DNA from: Clostridiales bacterium
GTDB lineage: Bacteria; Acidobacteriota; Aminicenantia; Aminicenantales; UBA8522
Reading direction: 5' to 3'
Assembly (NCBI GenBank): GCA_029907205.1
Contig: JARYMI010000002.1
Location: forward strand, 1 to 59,059
DNA: 59,059 bases
In this document: positions 18,147 to 27,720 of the stretch, piece after piece
Layout: each line of letters opens with the position of its first letter
Position numbering within the stretch: position 1 is the first letter of the stretch
Made by a program: the position numbers and the translations under genes
The notes under the pieces: model-generated
The model's database searches: none
Seen by the model: the letters and a program-made list of their open reading frames with translations, nothing else
What the model was told of the DNA's origin: nothing

Positions 18147-19904
18147 ATGAGGTTTTCAGCGCCTCTGCTTCTCCTTAGTCTCGCCCTCCTCTTCAGCCTG
18201 AGCTGCGCGCCGGCCATCCTAAAGCCCGGACTAAGCCCAAGCGGCCCCGATGAGATGAAGTGGGCGAAAAAAACCCTGGACAAGATGACCCTCGAGGAAA
18301 AAATCGGGCAGATGATTGCCTGCCGCTACATGGGAAGGTTTGTCAGCTCGGATAGCGATTACCTCCGGGACCTCGTCGCCCTGGTCAGGCGGGAAAAGAT
18401 TGGCGGGTTGATCATCTTTGGAGGCGAAGTCTACGAAACCGCCCACCTGACCAACTTCCTTCAGGAGAAAGCAAAGATCCCTCTTCTTATCGCCGCCGAT
18501 TTTGAATGGGGAGCGGCCATGCGGATCAACGGGACAACCCTTTTTCCTCCGTTCATGGCCTTGGGCGCCACCGGCTCTGAAGACCTAGCATACCAGATGG
18601 GAAAAGTCACGGCCATCGAAGGCCGTGCCATGGGAATCCACATGACCTACGCGCCAGTTGTTGACGTAAACATCAACCCTGATAACCCTATCATCAGCGT
18701 CCGCTCGTTGGGAGAAAATGCGGAAGCTGTGAGCCAGTTAGCTGCAGCTTTTATCAAAGGTTGCCAGGAAAACGGCCTCATCGCGACAGCCAAACATTTT
18801 CCGGGGCATGGCGACACCGACCTCGATTCTCACACTCTCCTGCCAGTGATCGCCGCCGACCGCGATCGCTTAGAGAAAGTAGAGCTCTATCCCTTTGCCC
18901 GGGCGGTCAAGGCGGGTGTAGAGGCCATCATGACTGCCCACCTTTCTGTCCCGGCTCTCGACCCGACGCCAAACCTTCCCGCCACTCTTTCGTATCCTGT
19001 ATTGACAGAACTCCTCAGGAGACAAATGGGCTTTAAGGGACTGATTGTTACAGATGCGTTAGACATGGGAGGGATCACCAGGTCGTTTTCTACCCGAGAA
19101 GCTGCTGTGCGGGCAGTCCATGCTGGCGTGGACATGCTCCTTCTTCCGCCTAAGCCAGCCGAGGCCATCGACGCACTCGTCCAGGCTGTTTCTTCGGGCG
19201 AAATATCAGAATCGAGGATCAACGCTTCGGTCGCCAAAATCCTCGAGCTGAAAGCGAGGCTGGGACTTCATCGAAACAAGCTTGTCGATATTGGTCAACT
19301 GCCCCTCAAAGTCGCGACCAAGCCGCACCTTGATTTGGCTGCGACAGCTTTTGAAAAATCGGTGACACTTGTTAAGAACGAAGCCGATGTCCTGCCGCTT
19401 GGCCCAGAAAATCTTAAGAAAAAAATGGCTGTCTTCTCCTTGAGCAGCGACGCCAATGATTATTATGCCGGGAGCACGTTTGTCAGGGAGATGGAAAAAA
19501 GGAGGCCTGGAGTTTTAAGCGCTTATGCTGATGCCTTCACAGGCCAAGAATACGTTCTCGGCGCGAAAGAAAAAGCCAAGGGTGCCGAGATTATCATTTT
19601 CGCCCTTTTTTCGAGCCTCAGGACGGCCAAAGGAAGCGTTGACCTCGTTCCTCAACATATCGAACTGGTCAAGGAATTCGCCGCCTGCCCGGCCCGGGTT
19701 ATTGTCATTTCTTTCGGCAGCCCCTATTTTCTGAGGCATTTTCCTGATGTGGACGCCTATATCTGCCTGTACAGGAACACGGCTCAGGCGCAGGAAACGG
19801 CGGCCAGAGCTCTTTTTGGCGAAATCAAGGTCCAAGGGAGGCTGCCCGTTTCCATTTTGGGGCTTTACCCGGCCGGCCATGGCATCGAAATTTCCGGAAG
19901 ATGA
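18147..19904 (+). CDS. Glycoside hydrolase family 3 lipoprotein (beta-N-acetylhexosaminidase-like)
   Basis: The protein has 585 residues from the ATG at 18147. A TTG at 18108 would overlap apt and put 13 polar residues before the signal. The lipobox LFSLSC at residues 15-20 predicts a lipidated Cys20. The GH3 barrel shows KIGQMIACRYMG, FGGEVYETAHLTNFLQ and LIAADFEWGAAMR. AKHFPGHGDTDLDSH is the NagZ-type loop with the His-Asp pair, and VTDALDMGGI carries the nucleophile Asp. A C-terminal domain of about 200 residues is also present, making it longer than cytosolic NagZ. It probably cleaves N-acetylhexosamine from peptidoglycan or polymers at the envelope. Confidence 0.88.
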   Translation: MRFSAPLLLLSLALLFSLSCAPAILKPGLSPSGPDEMKWAKKTLDKMTLEEKIGQMIACRYMGRFVSSDSDYLRDLVALVRREKIGGLIIFGGEVYETAHLTNFLQEKAKIPLLIAADFEWGAAMRINGTTLFPPFMALGATGSEDLAYQMGKVTAIEGRAMGIHMTYAPVVDVNINPDNPIISVRSLGENAEAVSQLAAAFIKGCQENGLIATAKHFPGHGDTDLDSHTLLPVIAADRDRLEKVELYPFARAVKAGVEAIMTAHLSVPALDPTPNLPATLSYPVLTELLRRQMGFKGLIVTDALDMGGITRSFSTREAAVRAVHAGVDMLLLPPKPAEAIDALVQAVSSGEISESRINASVAKILELKARLGLHRNKLVDIGQLPLKVATKPHLDLAATAFEKSVTLVKNEADVLPLGPENLKKKMAVFSLSSDANDYYAGSTFVREMEKRRPGVLSAYADAFTGQEYVLGAKEKAKGAEIIIFALFSSLRTAKGSVDLVPQHIELVKEFAACPARVIVISFGSPYFLRHFPDVDAYICLYRNTAQAQETAARALFGEIKVQGRLPVSILGLYPAGHGIEISGR

Positions 19905-19994
19905 GTTTCAATAGCGAGAGATTTGATTTCTCTGCGTCGTCTATAAGACAATGATATATCGCGGGATGAAAGAAGCAGAAGGAGGGCAAGTCCG

Positions 19995-21233
19995 ATGATT
20001 TTCCCCAAAAAAGTCCTTGCAGGCGCGTTAGTCGTCGTCATCGTCGGCGTGGCCGCGTATCTCCTGTTTTTCACCAGCAAGAAAGAGGGGACTCCAGAAA
20101 AGGTAGGGGAAGAGAAATCCCAGCCGGGCCAAAAAGCTGAAGAGGCCGGCCTGCCGGTCAAAATTACCAGGATCAGGCGTGGGGAGCTGGTGATGAGGCT
20201 TAAATCTCCGGGTGAAGCCTTCACGGAAAAAAGAATAGCCGTCAAGGCCGAAGTCTCGGGTACGATTAAGAACCTGAATGTCAAAGAGGGAAAGCATGTC
20301 CGGGAGGGCAATCTATTGGTCGAGCTGGATGAGCACGAATACAGGCTCAAGTTAGAACGGGCCGATGCCCTTCGTTTGCGCTACCTCTCTGAACTCCTCT
20401 TAGAAAAACAATTCTCCGAACAGGAAAAAGAGCCCGACCCGAAAACCGTCGCGAGAATCAAGCAATCTGAAGAAGCATTTTCCCGGGCCAGCTCTCTTTT
20501 TAGTCGGGGCCTGTTATCGAGGGATGAATTCGAGAAGGCCAGAAGAGAGTACGAGCTGGTTTTGATAGAAACGGGACGGATGAAGGAAGAAATCATGGCC
20601 GCGGCCAAAGGGCTAACTCAGGCGGAAATCGACGTCAAAATCGCCCAGATGGAACTCGACAAGACCAAGATCAAGGCGCCGTTTTCTGGCATCATCACGG
20701 ACATCAAAGTATCACCCGGGGAAACGATCTCGGCCGGACGTGAGCTCTTCACTCTGGTCGACATCAGCCAGATCAAGGTGCAGGCTAAGGTTCTCGAAAG
20801 CGAAGTGGGAAAGATGAAGGTGGGGCACGAGGCTGACCTGAAGTTCAGCGCCTTTCCGGGAAGGGCCTTCAAGGGCCGGGTGGAGGCGATCAGCCCTGTC
20901 ATCAACCCCGAGGACAAGACCTGCACCGTCCATATCCTGGTGGAAAACCCGGCCGGCGAGATCAAACCGGGCATGCATGCTGACGTGGAAATTGCGGCCG
21001 ATATCTATAAAGACAGATTGCTCGTTCCTCAGGAAGCCGTGCTCGTCCGTGGAGGCAGGAAGCTTGTCTTTGTCATCGAGGAAGACCTGGCCAAATGGCG
21101 CTATATCGAGGTCGGGCTAGAGAACGAAGACTACGCCGAGGTTCTCGACGGAGTTAAAGAAGGCGAGATGGTCATCACCGAAGGCCATTTCACCCTGGCC
21201 CATGATGCCAAAGTGAGAGTGACCCAGGAATAG
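19995..21233 (+). CDS. RND efflux periplasmic adaptor (membrane fusion protein)
   Basis: The protein has 412 residues with one N-terminal membrane anchor (KVLAGALVVVIVGVAAYLLF). Lipoyl halves are visible: EVSGTIKNLNVKEGKHVREG and, after a coiled-coil hairpin at about residues 120-215, TKIKAPFSGIITDIKVSPGE. Beta-barrel and membrane-proximal domains follow (VPQEAVLVRGGRKLVFVI). AAGGAGGG precedes the ATG. It links the inner-membrane pump to an outer-membrane channel. The two pump genes follow immediately, and no TolC-like gene is in the window. Confidence 0.93.
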   Translation: MIFPKKVLAGALVVVIVGVAAYLLFFTSKKEGTPEKVGEEKSQPGQKAEEAGLPVKITRIRRGELVMRLKSPGEAFTEKRIAVKAEVSGTIKNLNVKEGKHVREGNLLVELDEHEYRLKLERADALRLRYLSELLLEKQFSEQEKEPDPKTVARIKQSEEAFSRASSLFSRGLLSRDEFEKARREYELVLIETGRMKEEIMAAAKGLTQAEIDVKIAQMELDKTKIKAPFSGIITDIKVSPGETISAGRELFTLVDISQIKVQAKVLESEVGKMKVGHEADLKFSAFPGRAFKGRVEAISPVINPEDKTCTVHILVENPAGEIKPGMHADVEIAADIYKDRLLVPQEAVLVRGGRKLVFVIEEDLAKWRYIEVGLENEDYAEVLDGVKEGEMVITEGHFTLAHDAKVRVTQE

Positions 21234-21240
21234 ATCAGTC

Positions 21241-24200
21241 ATGAAGCTCGCCAAAATAGCCATCGAACGTCCCGTTACGACGTTTATGTTCTATGTCGCG
21301 ATCGTTCTCTTAGGGTTCGTCTCCCTGAACCAGTTGAGCGTTGACCTCCTACCTGATATCAGCTACCCACGGCTCTCTGTCGTCACCCAGTATTCCGGGG
21401 TCGCGCCCGAGGAGATCGAGACGCTCATTACCGCTCCCCTCGAGGCAGCAGTCAGCCGGATCCCTGGCCTGCGTCGTGTCGAATCCGTGTCCAAAGAAGG
21501 CGTTTCCTACCTTACCCTCGAGTTCGGCTGGGGAACAGACATGGACTTTGCCATGCTCCACGCCCGGGAAAAACTCGACGGCGTCCGATACCTGCTTCCC
21601 GAGGACGCAGAAAGCCCGACCATCATCCCGCTCGACCCGAAGAGCAAGCCGATCATGGTCATCGCTGTCTCGGGCGAGGGAACACTCCTCGAACTCAAGG
21701 AGTTCTGCGAGGACCTCATCAAGCCGCGGTTGGAACAGGTCGAGGGAATCGGGTCGGCCGAGGTTGCTGGCGGCGTGGAAAGGGAAATCCAGATCGAGAT
21801 CAACCCCCAGCTTCTTACTCTTTACGGCCTGACCATCGACGAAGTAGCCCGGCGCATCGATGCCTTCAACCGCAACCTGCAGGGCGGCAACATCCGGAAA
21901 GGCAAGTTCAAGTACGCTCTTCGAGTTGTCGGCGAGTTCGAGGTCATCGAGGAAATCGGGCAGATTAGCCTGCGCACGACCAGGGAGAGAGGGGTTATCC
22001 GGCTGCGAGATATAGCCTCCATCCAAGATTCTATCAAGGAGCGCCAGGGCGCGACGCGGCTGGACGGCGAGGAGAGCATTGGCATTCTCGTCCGCAAGGA
22101 ATCTGGCGCAAACACGGTCGATGTCGCCCGCAGAGCGACGGTGCTTCTCGAGCAGATCAAGAAGGAATACCCAAGAGTCCAGCTCATGGTGATCTCCGAG
22201 CAAGCCAAGTACATAGAGCAGGCCATCTCCTCGGTCAGGGAGGAGATCGTGGCTGGAGGGATTCTCGCTTTCCTGGTCTTGCTCATTTTTCTCCAGGAAT
22301 TCAGGACGGCCTCGATTATTTTTGCCGTCATTGTCGTCTCTGTCATCGCCACCTTTAACCTACTTTTTTTTCGCAACATGACGCTCAACATCATGTCCCT
22401 GGGAGGCTTAGCCCTTGCCGTGGGCATGTTAGACGACACGGCTGTTGTGATCTCGGAGAATATCTTCCGCCATAGAAGCCTGGGCAAGAGCCTTGCCGAG
22501 GCCGCTTATATCGGCACCAAAGAAGTCGGGATGGCCGTGAGCGCGACCATTTTCACGACAATCGTCGTTTTCCTTCCCGTCATCTATGTCCACGGCGTGG
22601 CCGGGCAGCTTTTCCGCGACCAAGCCCTGACCGTGACCTTTGCGCTCCTGGCCTCTCTCTTTGTCTCACTCACACTCATTCCCATGCTCTCCTCAAGAAA
22701 ATTTGAGGCAAAAGTCATCCCGGAAAAAATCGAGATGGAGAAAAGAAGGGGAGAGTCAACGCCGGCCAAGCCTTCCCGTTCTCGCTGGCGTTTCGTTCTC
22801 TACCCTGTCAAGGGGTTGCGCTGGCTTCTCTATTTCGTTCTCGGCCTGGCCGTGAAAATCTTAGGTTTTCTGGCCAGTTTCGTCGCTCAACTCTTCGTTT
22901 TTCTCTTCCATTGCCTGAGCCTGCCTTTCCGGCCTGCGGTCCGGGCCATTTTTAAGGGGTTTAACCGAGTCTATGGAAAATTCACGGTTCGGTATCATCA
23001 GTTTCTGGTCTGGAGCCTTGACCACAAGGGAAAGGTTCTCCTGATTTCCCTCGCTCTCATTGGCCTGACTTTTCTGCTGGGAGTTTTGCTCCCGAGGGAA
23101 CTTATGCCCAAGCTCAGAGTTTCTTCATTCGAGGCTCACCTCAGGGCGCCGGTCGATTATTCTTTCGAGCAAACATCAGAGACGGTTTCTGCCCTTGAAA
23201 GATGGCTGGCCGAGCGGAATTCAGTAAAGACATACTTCTCAGAAGTTGGGATTATAAGCGGCATGGAAAGCTTAAATCCCGATGTTTCGATTAACTCAGC
23301 GAGGGTCCGGGTTGAAGTCAAGAGCCCGGACGTCCTTGATGCAACGGTCGAGGACCTACGGAGGTGGCTCCAGAATTTTCCCGACCTCGGCGTTTCCATT
23401 ATCAAGGAGCAGACGACGCTCGCCCAGTTCCTGGCCTTTCCCACAGCGGAGCTCGGGTTGAAAATTAAGGGCGACGACCTGGACACTCTGAAACTCCTGG
23501 CTTCTGAGCTCAATGCCAGGCTACGGACAGTCCGGGGGATCGCGGATGTGAACACCAGCCTGGAAGAGGGAAAACCAGAATTCCTGATCCGGATCAGGAA
23601 GAACATTCTCGAGAAGTACGGCCTTTCGCCTGAGGTCATCGGGACTTACTTAGTCAACGCGGTCCAGGGACGGGTTGCCACTCAGCTACGGGAGCTGGAC
23701 AAGAAATACGACATCCGCGTCCGCCTGGAGGAAGCGACCAGGGAAAACATCGAAGCGCTGTTCAACCAGCCGATCCTCCACCAGAGTAGGTCTATCCCGC
23801 TGAGGGAACTGGTGGATCATGAGATCGCTCTTGGCCCTAAAGAGATCCACCGGGAGAATCAGCAGCGGGAAGTCCTAGTCACAGCCAACATGAGAGGAGC
23901 GAAGATCAGCCAGGTTACCCCAGAGGTCAGAGCGATAATCGAAGGGCTCGCCCTTCCTCCCAATTACCGGGTCGTTTTCGGCGGCGAGCAGGAGGAGATG
24001 TCAAGATCATTCAGGAGCTTGATCTGGGCTTTTGTCCTCTCGGTCCTCCTCGTCTACATGATCATGGCCGCCCAGTTCGAGTCGCTTCTCCATCCCTTCC
24101 TGATCATGTTTACGCTTCCCATGGGCCTGGCCGGGACGTTCATAGCCCTGTTTATAACCGGACAGACCATTAACGTGATTTCGGTCATCGGTATTATCGT

Positions 24201-24519
24201 CCTTATCGGCATTGTGGTCGACAACGCCATCGTCAAGGTCGACTACACAAACCAGCTCCGGCGCGCCGGACTGCCGCTGCGGGAGGCGGTGGTCGAGGGA
24301 AGCAATGTCCGGCTCAGGCCGATCTTGATGTCGTCCATCACGACCATGTTCGGCTTGCTTCCTCTTTCTTTAGGGTTGGGCGAAGGAGCCGAGCTGAGAA
24401 GGCCGCTCGGAATCGCGGTCATCGGCGGCCTTCTTTTTTCCACTTTCCTGACGCTCATCCTGATTCCCGTCGTCTATGAGCTGGTCGAGAGGCCGCGGGA
24501 GAAAAAGAAAACCCTATGA
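21241..24519 (+). CDS. RND-superfamily efflux transporter, pump 1 (AcrB/SwrC-like)
   Basis: The protein has 1092 residues. It starts ERPVTTFMFYVAIVLLGFVS and has the porter region APEEIETLITAPLEAAVSRI. The TM4 motif is LGGLALAVGMLDDTAVVISE, keeping acidic residues in the proton relay. The TM10 motif is GIIVLIGIVVDNAIV, where AcrB has Lys940. Between TM6 and TM7 (about residues 497-580) there is an unusually long insert with extra hydrophobic stretches (LLYFVLGLAVKILGFLASFV). It starts 7 bases after the adaptor stop and overlaps pump 2 by 4 bases. The substrate is unknown. Confidence 0.93.
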   Translation: MKLAKIAIERPVTTFMFYVAIVLLGFVSLNQLSVDLLPDISYPRLSVVTQYSGVAPEEIETLITAPLEAAVSRIPGLRRVESVSKEGVSYLTLEFGWGTDMDFAMLHAREKLDGVRYLLPEDAESPTIIPLDPKSKPIMVIAVSGEGTLLELKEFCEDLIKPRLEQVEGIGSAEVAGGVEREIQIEINPQLLTLYGLTIDEVARRIDAFNRNLQGGNIRKGKFKYALRVVGEFEVIEEIGQISLRTTRERGVIRLRDIASIQDSIKERQGATRLDGEESIGILVRKESGANTVDVARRATVLLEQIKKEYPRVQLMVISEQAKYIEQAISSVREEIVAGGILAFLVLLIFLQEFRTASIIFAVIVVSVIATFNLLFFRNMTLNIMSLGGLALAVGMLDDTAVVISENIFRHRSLGKSLAEAAYIGTKEVGMAVSATIFTTIVVFLPVIYVHGVAGQLFRDQALTVTFALLASLFVSLTLIPMLSSRKFEAKVIPEKIEMEKRRGESTPAKPSRSRWRFVLYPVKGLRWLLYFVLGLAVKILGFLASFVAQLFVFLFHCLSLPFRPAVRAIFKGFNRVYGKFTVRYHQFLVWSLDHKGKVLLISLALIGLTFLLGVLLPRELMPKLRVSSFEAHLRAPVDYSFEQTSETVSALERWLAERNSVKTYFSEVGIISGMESLNPDVSINSARVRVEVKSPDVLDATVEDLRRWLQNFPDLGVSIIKEQTTLAQFLAFPTAELGLKIKGDDLDTLKLLASELNARLRTVRGIADVNTSLEEGKPEFLIRIRKNILEKYGLSPEVIGTYLVNAVQGRVATQLRELDKKYDIRVRLEEATRENIEALFNQPILHQSRSIPLRELVDHEIALGPKEIHRENQQREVLVTANMRGAKISQVTPEVRAIIEGLALPPNYRVVFGGEQEEMSRSFRSLIWAFVLSVLLVYMIMAAQFESLLHPFLIMFTLPMGLAGTFIALFITGQTINVISVIGIIVLIGIVVDNAIVKVDYTNQLRRAGLPLREAVVEGSNVRLRPILMSSITTMFGLLPLSLGLGEGAELRRPLGIAVIGGLLFSTFLTLILIPVVYELVERPREKKKTL

Positions 24520-27500
24520 GGATATTCGTCGAACGCCCGATCGCCACGGTCATGCTTTTCCTGGCCGTGGCTTTTCTCGGCGCTTACTCATTTCTCAACA
24601 TCCCGCTCGAGCTTGCGCCCAAGGAGGATTTTCCTCAAATCACGATCCAGACTGGCTGGAGCGATGTTCCGCCCGAGATCATCCAGACCCAGGTCACTTC
24701 TCCTCTCGAAGAGGTAGCCTCTACCGCTCGAGGGGTCAAGAAAATTACATCGACATCATCCATCGGCCTTTCCCGGATCGTCGTCGAATTCAACCCCGGG
24801 ACGAACATGGAGTTTGCCCGGCTCGAGCTCATGGAGAAAATAGCCAGGATTCGCCAGGAGCTGCCCTACGCCGCCAACCGGCCTCAAATCATCCCGTATG
24901 TCCCGGAAGATTTCCGAACCGCTGACTTCCTCCACTTCACTATTTCAGGCGATTATTCCTTGCAAGAACTTCGGGAAATGCTGAAGGAGAGGTTCGAGTA
25001 CGGGCTGGGTGCGGTCAAAGGGGTGGCCGGCGTGGAGGTTTCAGGCGGGTCCGACCCGGAAATCCGCATCACCCTGAACAGGGAAAAAACACAATCTCTG
25101 AACATCCATCCCTACCAGGTCCTCATGGCTCTCAACCGCTGGAATCAGACTTTTCCGGCCGGCCGAATCCAGAGAGGCCAGCAGGAGTATCTGTTTAAAA
25201 TCTCGAGTTCGCTCGCCAGCACCAGAGATCTCGAAGAGTTGATCATCGTCCACCAGGGAGGTGTGGCGGTCAAGCTCAAGGACGTCGCCCAGGTCGACCG
25301 GACGTACGGCGAGATTCGTTATCTCAACAGGATTAACGGCCAGCCAACAATCCGGTTGATCATCCACAAGGAAAAAGGGACGAGCACGCTCAAGGTGGCC
25401 AGGGCTGTCAAGAGCCGGCTCGATGACATCAAGCAAGAGATGCCGCGGAACCTGATTTTCCGTGTCGTCAATGACGAGAGCGAGGAAATCCTGAAGAGTT
25501 TGCGCGAGCTTTTCCTTCTCGTTGGCATCATCCTAACTGTGATTTTCCTCCTGGTCTTCCTTATTCTCAGGAGCCTTAAACCCTCGCTTCTTATCCTGAG
25601 CTCCATCTTTTTTTCTGTTTTGATCACGTTTAACCTCATCTACTTTTTCAAGGTCTCGATCAACATGCTGACGCTGGGCGCGCTGGCTCTCGGGTTTGGT
25701 CTCTTTGTGGACAATTCCATTGTCGTTTTCGAGAATATCCTCAGGCTAAGGGAAAAAGGCCTGTCGACGGCCGAGGCCGCCGTTCGTGGGCCAAAAGAGG
25801 TCATGTTGGCAGTTTTCGCCTCGACCCTCACCACCGTCTCTGTTTTTTTCTGCTTCCCCTATTTCCAGGGCCGGCTCAAAATCTACTACCTGCCGCTTGG
25901 CATCGTCATCGCTTCGGCTTTGTCTGTATCGCTGCTCGTCTCGTTCTCCCTTATTCCGGCCCTCAGCCAACGACTCCTTCAGGTGAAGCGGGCAGCCCGG
26001 CCGGAAAGGGTTCGCAAATTGTATGAAGGATTTGTCCGTTTTTGCCTCCGTCATCCGCTCGAGATCCTAATCCTTGTCGGCGTTCTGTTTTACGGAAGCT
26101 ACCGCTGGTTCAAGAAAGAAGTGACCATCGGCGAGTTTTTCCGCTGGTATTCGCAGGACAGGCTAACCGTCTGGATCACCATGCCGCCCGGCACAGACCT
26201 CGACAGGACGGATGAGGTCATCCGCAAATTTGAAGCCTTGGTCATGGAGAAAGATTACGAGAAGGAGATGAACTCGACCATCAGTTCCGAGAACGCCTAC
26301 ATTCAAATTTCCTTTCCGCCAGAGGTAGAGTTTTCCTTTCGGCCTTATGCCCTCAAGGAAGAGCTCATCCAGCTAGCCACCCAGTTCGCCGGTTTGAGCG
26401 TCGGAATCTCTGGGTTCGACCCGCAGGGTTACTACTCGAGTTTCGGAACGGGAACATTCTACGATTCCTACATAAAGTTTTTTGGCTACAACCTGAAAAA
26501 ACTCAAGGACATAACAGGCGAGCTCGAGCAGAGGCTCAAACAGAACCCGCGCGTCAAGGAGACACGGATCGTCTCCAGCCGCTACGGATGGTGGCGGGTG
26601 GATTCTTTCGAACACATTTTGAAGATTGACCGGGAGGCCTTGAGGAAATATGAGATCGACCCGCAGTATCTGTATTACCACATCCAAACGTTGCTGCGGG
26701 GCGAATTCTCCTCGCCGGTCAGGTGGCGGACGGAGGGCAAAGAAATCGCCATCTCGATCAAATTCCCCGAAGCCGACCGTCTTGACCTCGGCGCCCTCCT
26801 CGACTCGCTCATCCGGACCACTGGCGGAGAATACATGAGGTTAGGAGAAATTTCCCAGCTCTCAGAAAAGCCGGTCGCGGGATCTATCGACAGGGAAAAC
26901 CAGCAGTTCCAGCAGACGGTCATGTGGGAATTCAGGGGGCCGGCCAAGGCCGCGGAAAACTACAAGAAGGCGGTCTTCGCCAGTCTGAAACTGCCACCCG
27001 GGTTCTCGGCCACCCTGGAGGAGACATGGCGCATGACCGAGGAAGAAAAGGCCCAGATCAAATTCGCCATCCTCTTCGCCCTCGTTATCATCTTCATGAT
27101 CTTGTCATCGCTTTACGAATCGTTCGTCCAGGCTTTTTTCATCATCCTGGCCGTGCCGCTGGCCATGATCGGGGTTTTTGTGGCCTTCGTCATCGCCGAT
27201 TTCTCCTTTGATTCATCGGCTTACATCGGCGTCATCCTGCTCGGCGGGATTGTCGTCAACAACTCTATCCTGCTCGTTGACCATATTAACCTGAAGCGCG
27301 GACAGGGCCTGCCGCTGCTTGAGGCGGTCGTCATTGGCGCCAGAGAGAGGGTGCGGCCAATCTTCATGACAACGGGGACCACGGTGTTGGGAATGTTTCC
27401 TCTGCTCCTCATACAGGCAGAAGTCGCCAAGCGAAAAATATGGGCATCCCTGGCCCTTTCCACTGTTGGCGGACTCATCAGCTCGACCATCTTTATCCTC

Positions 27501-27596
27501 ATCGTCATCCCGATTTTTTATTACTACGGCGATGGAATTCGCTTATCGGCCCGGCAGAAAATAGCTGAGCTCGGGCAGGCCAGACAACGATTATAG
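24516..27596 (+). CDS. RND-superfamily efflux transporter, pump 2
   Basis: The protein has 1026 residues, and its start ATGA overlaps the pump 1 stop. It begins MRIFVERPIATVMLFLAVAF. The TM4 motif is LALGFGLFVDNSIVVFENIL, with one Asp followed by Asn. The TM10 region is GVILLGGIVVNNSILLVD, with Asn where AcrB has Lys. The porter domains are divergent from pump 1 (for example SISEWEI-type repeats are absent). Two different pumps with one adaptor recall MdtABC, so a mixed trimer is likely but unproved. Confidence 0.92.
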   Translation: MRIFVERPIATVMLFLAVAFLGAYSFLNIPLELAPKEDFPQITIQTGWSDVPPEIIQTQVTSPLEEVASTARGVKKITSTSSIGLSRIVVEFNPGTNMEFARLELMEKIARIRQELPYAANRPQIIPYVPEDFRTADFLHFTISGDYSLQELREMLKERFEYGLGAVKGVAGVEVSGGSDPEIRITLNREKTQSLNIHPYQVLMALNRWNQTFPAGRIQRGQQEYLFKISSSLASTRDLEELIIVHQGGVAVKLKDVAQVDRTYGEIRYLNRINGQPTIRLIIHKEKGTSTLKVARAVKSRLDDIKQEMPRNLIFRVVNDESEEILKSLRELFLLVGIILTVIFLLVFLILRSLKPSLLILSSIFFSVLITFNLIYFFKVSINMLTLGALALGFGLFVDNSIVVFENILRLREKGLSTAEAAVRGPKEVMLAVFASTLTTVSVFFCFPYFQGRLKIYYLPLGIVIASALSVSLLVSFSLIPALSQRLLQVKRAARPERVRKLYEGFVRFCLRHPLEILILVGVLFYGSYRWFKKEVTIGEFFRWYSQDRLTVWITMPPGTDLDRTDEVIRKFEALVMEKDYEKEMNSTISSENAYIQISFPPEVEFSFRPYALKEELIQLATQFAGLSVGISGFDPQGYYSSFGTGTFYDSYIKFFGYNLKKLKDITGELEQRLKQNPRVKETRIVSSRYGWWRVDSFEHILKIDREALRKYEIDPQYLYYHIQTLLRGEFSSPVRWRTEGKEIAISIKFPEADRLDLGALLDSLIRTTGGEYMRLGEISQLSEKPVAGSIDRENQQFQQTVMWEFRGPAKAAENYKKAVFASLKLPPGFSATLEETWRMTEEEKAQIKFAILFALVIIFMILSSLYESFVQAFFIILAVPLAMIGVFVAFVIADFSFDSSAYIGVILLGGIVVNNSILLVDHINLKRGQGLPLLEAVVIGARERVRPIFMTTGTTVLGMFPLLLIQAEVAKRKIWASLALSTVGGLISSTIFILIVIPIFYYYGDGIRLSARQKIAELGQARQRL

Positions 27597-27720
27597 CCCC
27601 TTTTTGTCCTGTGAAGGCTCTCGAATCATGTGGTTTTTTATTATGCTTAGGCTGCCTGAAATCAGTTGTCAGATGCCTAAGAAAAGGAGATAATAAGAGT
27701 TCTTTCGGAGGAGGGGAGAA

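Noticed and set aside
21349..22203. Long antisense open frame (284 codons) opposite RND pump 1
   Set aside because: It is a shadow of strong codon bias in the real gene; it has no ribosome site and no recognisable domain.
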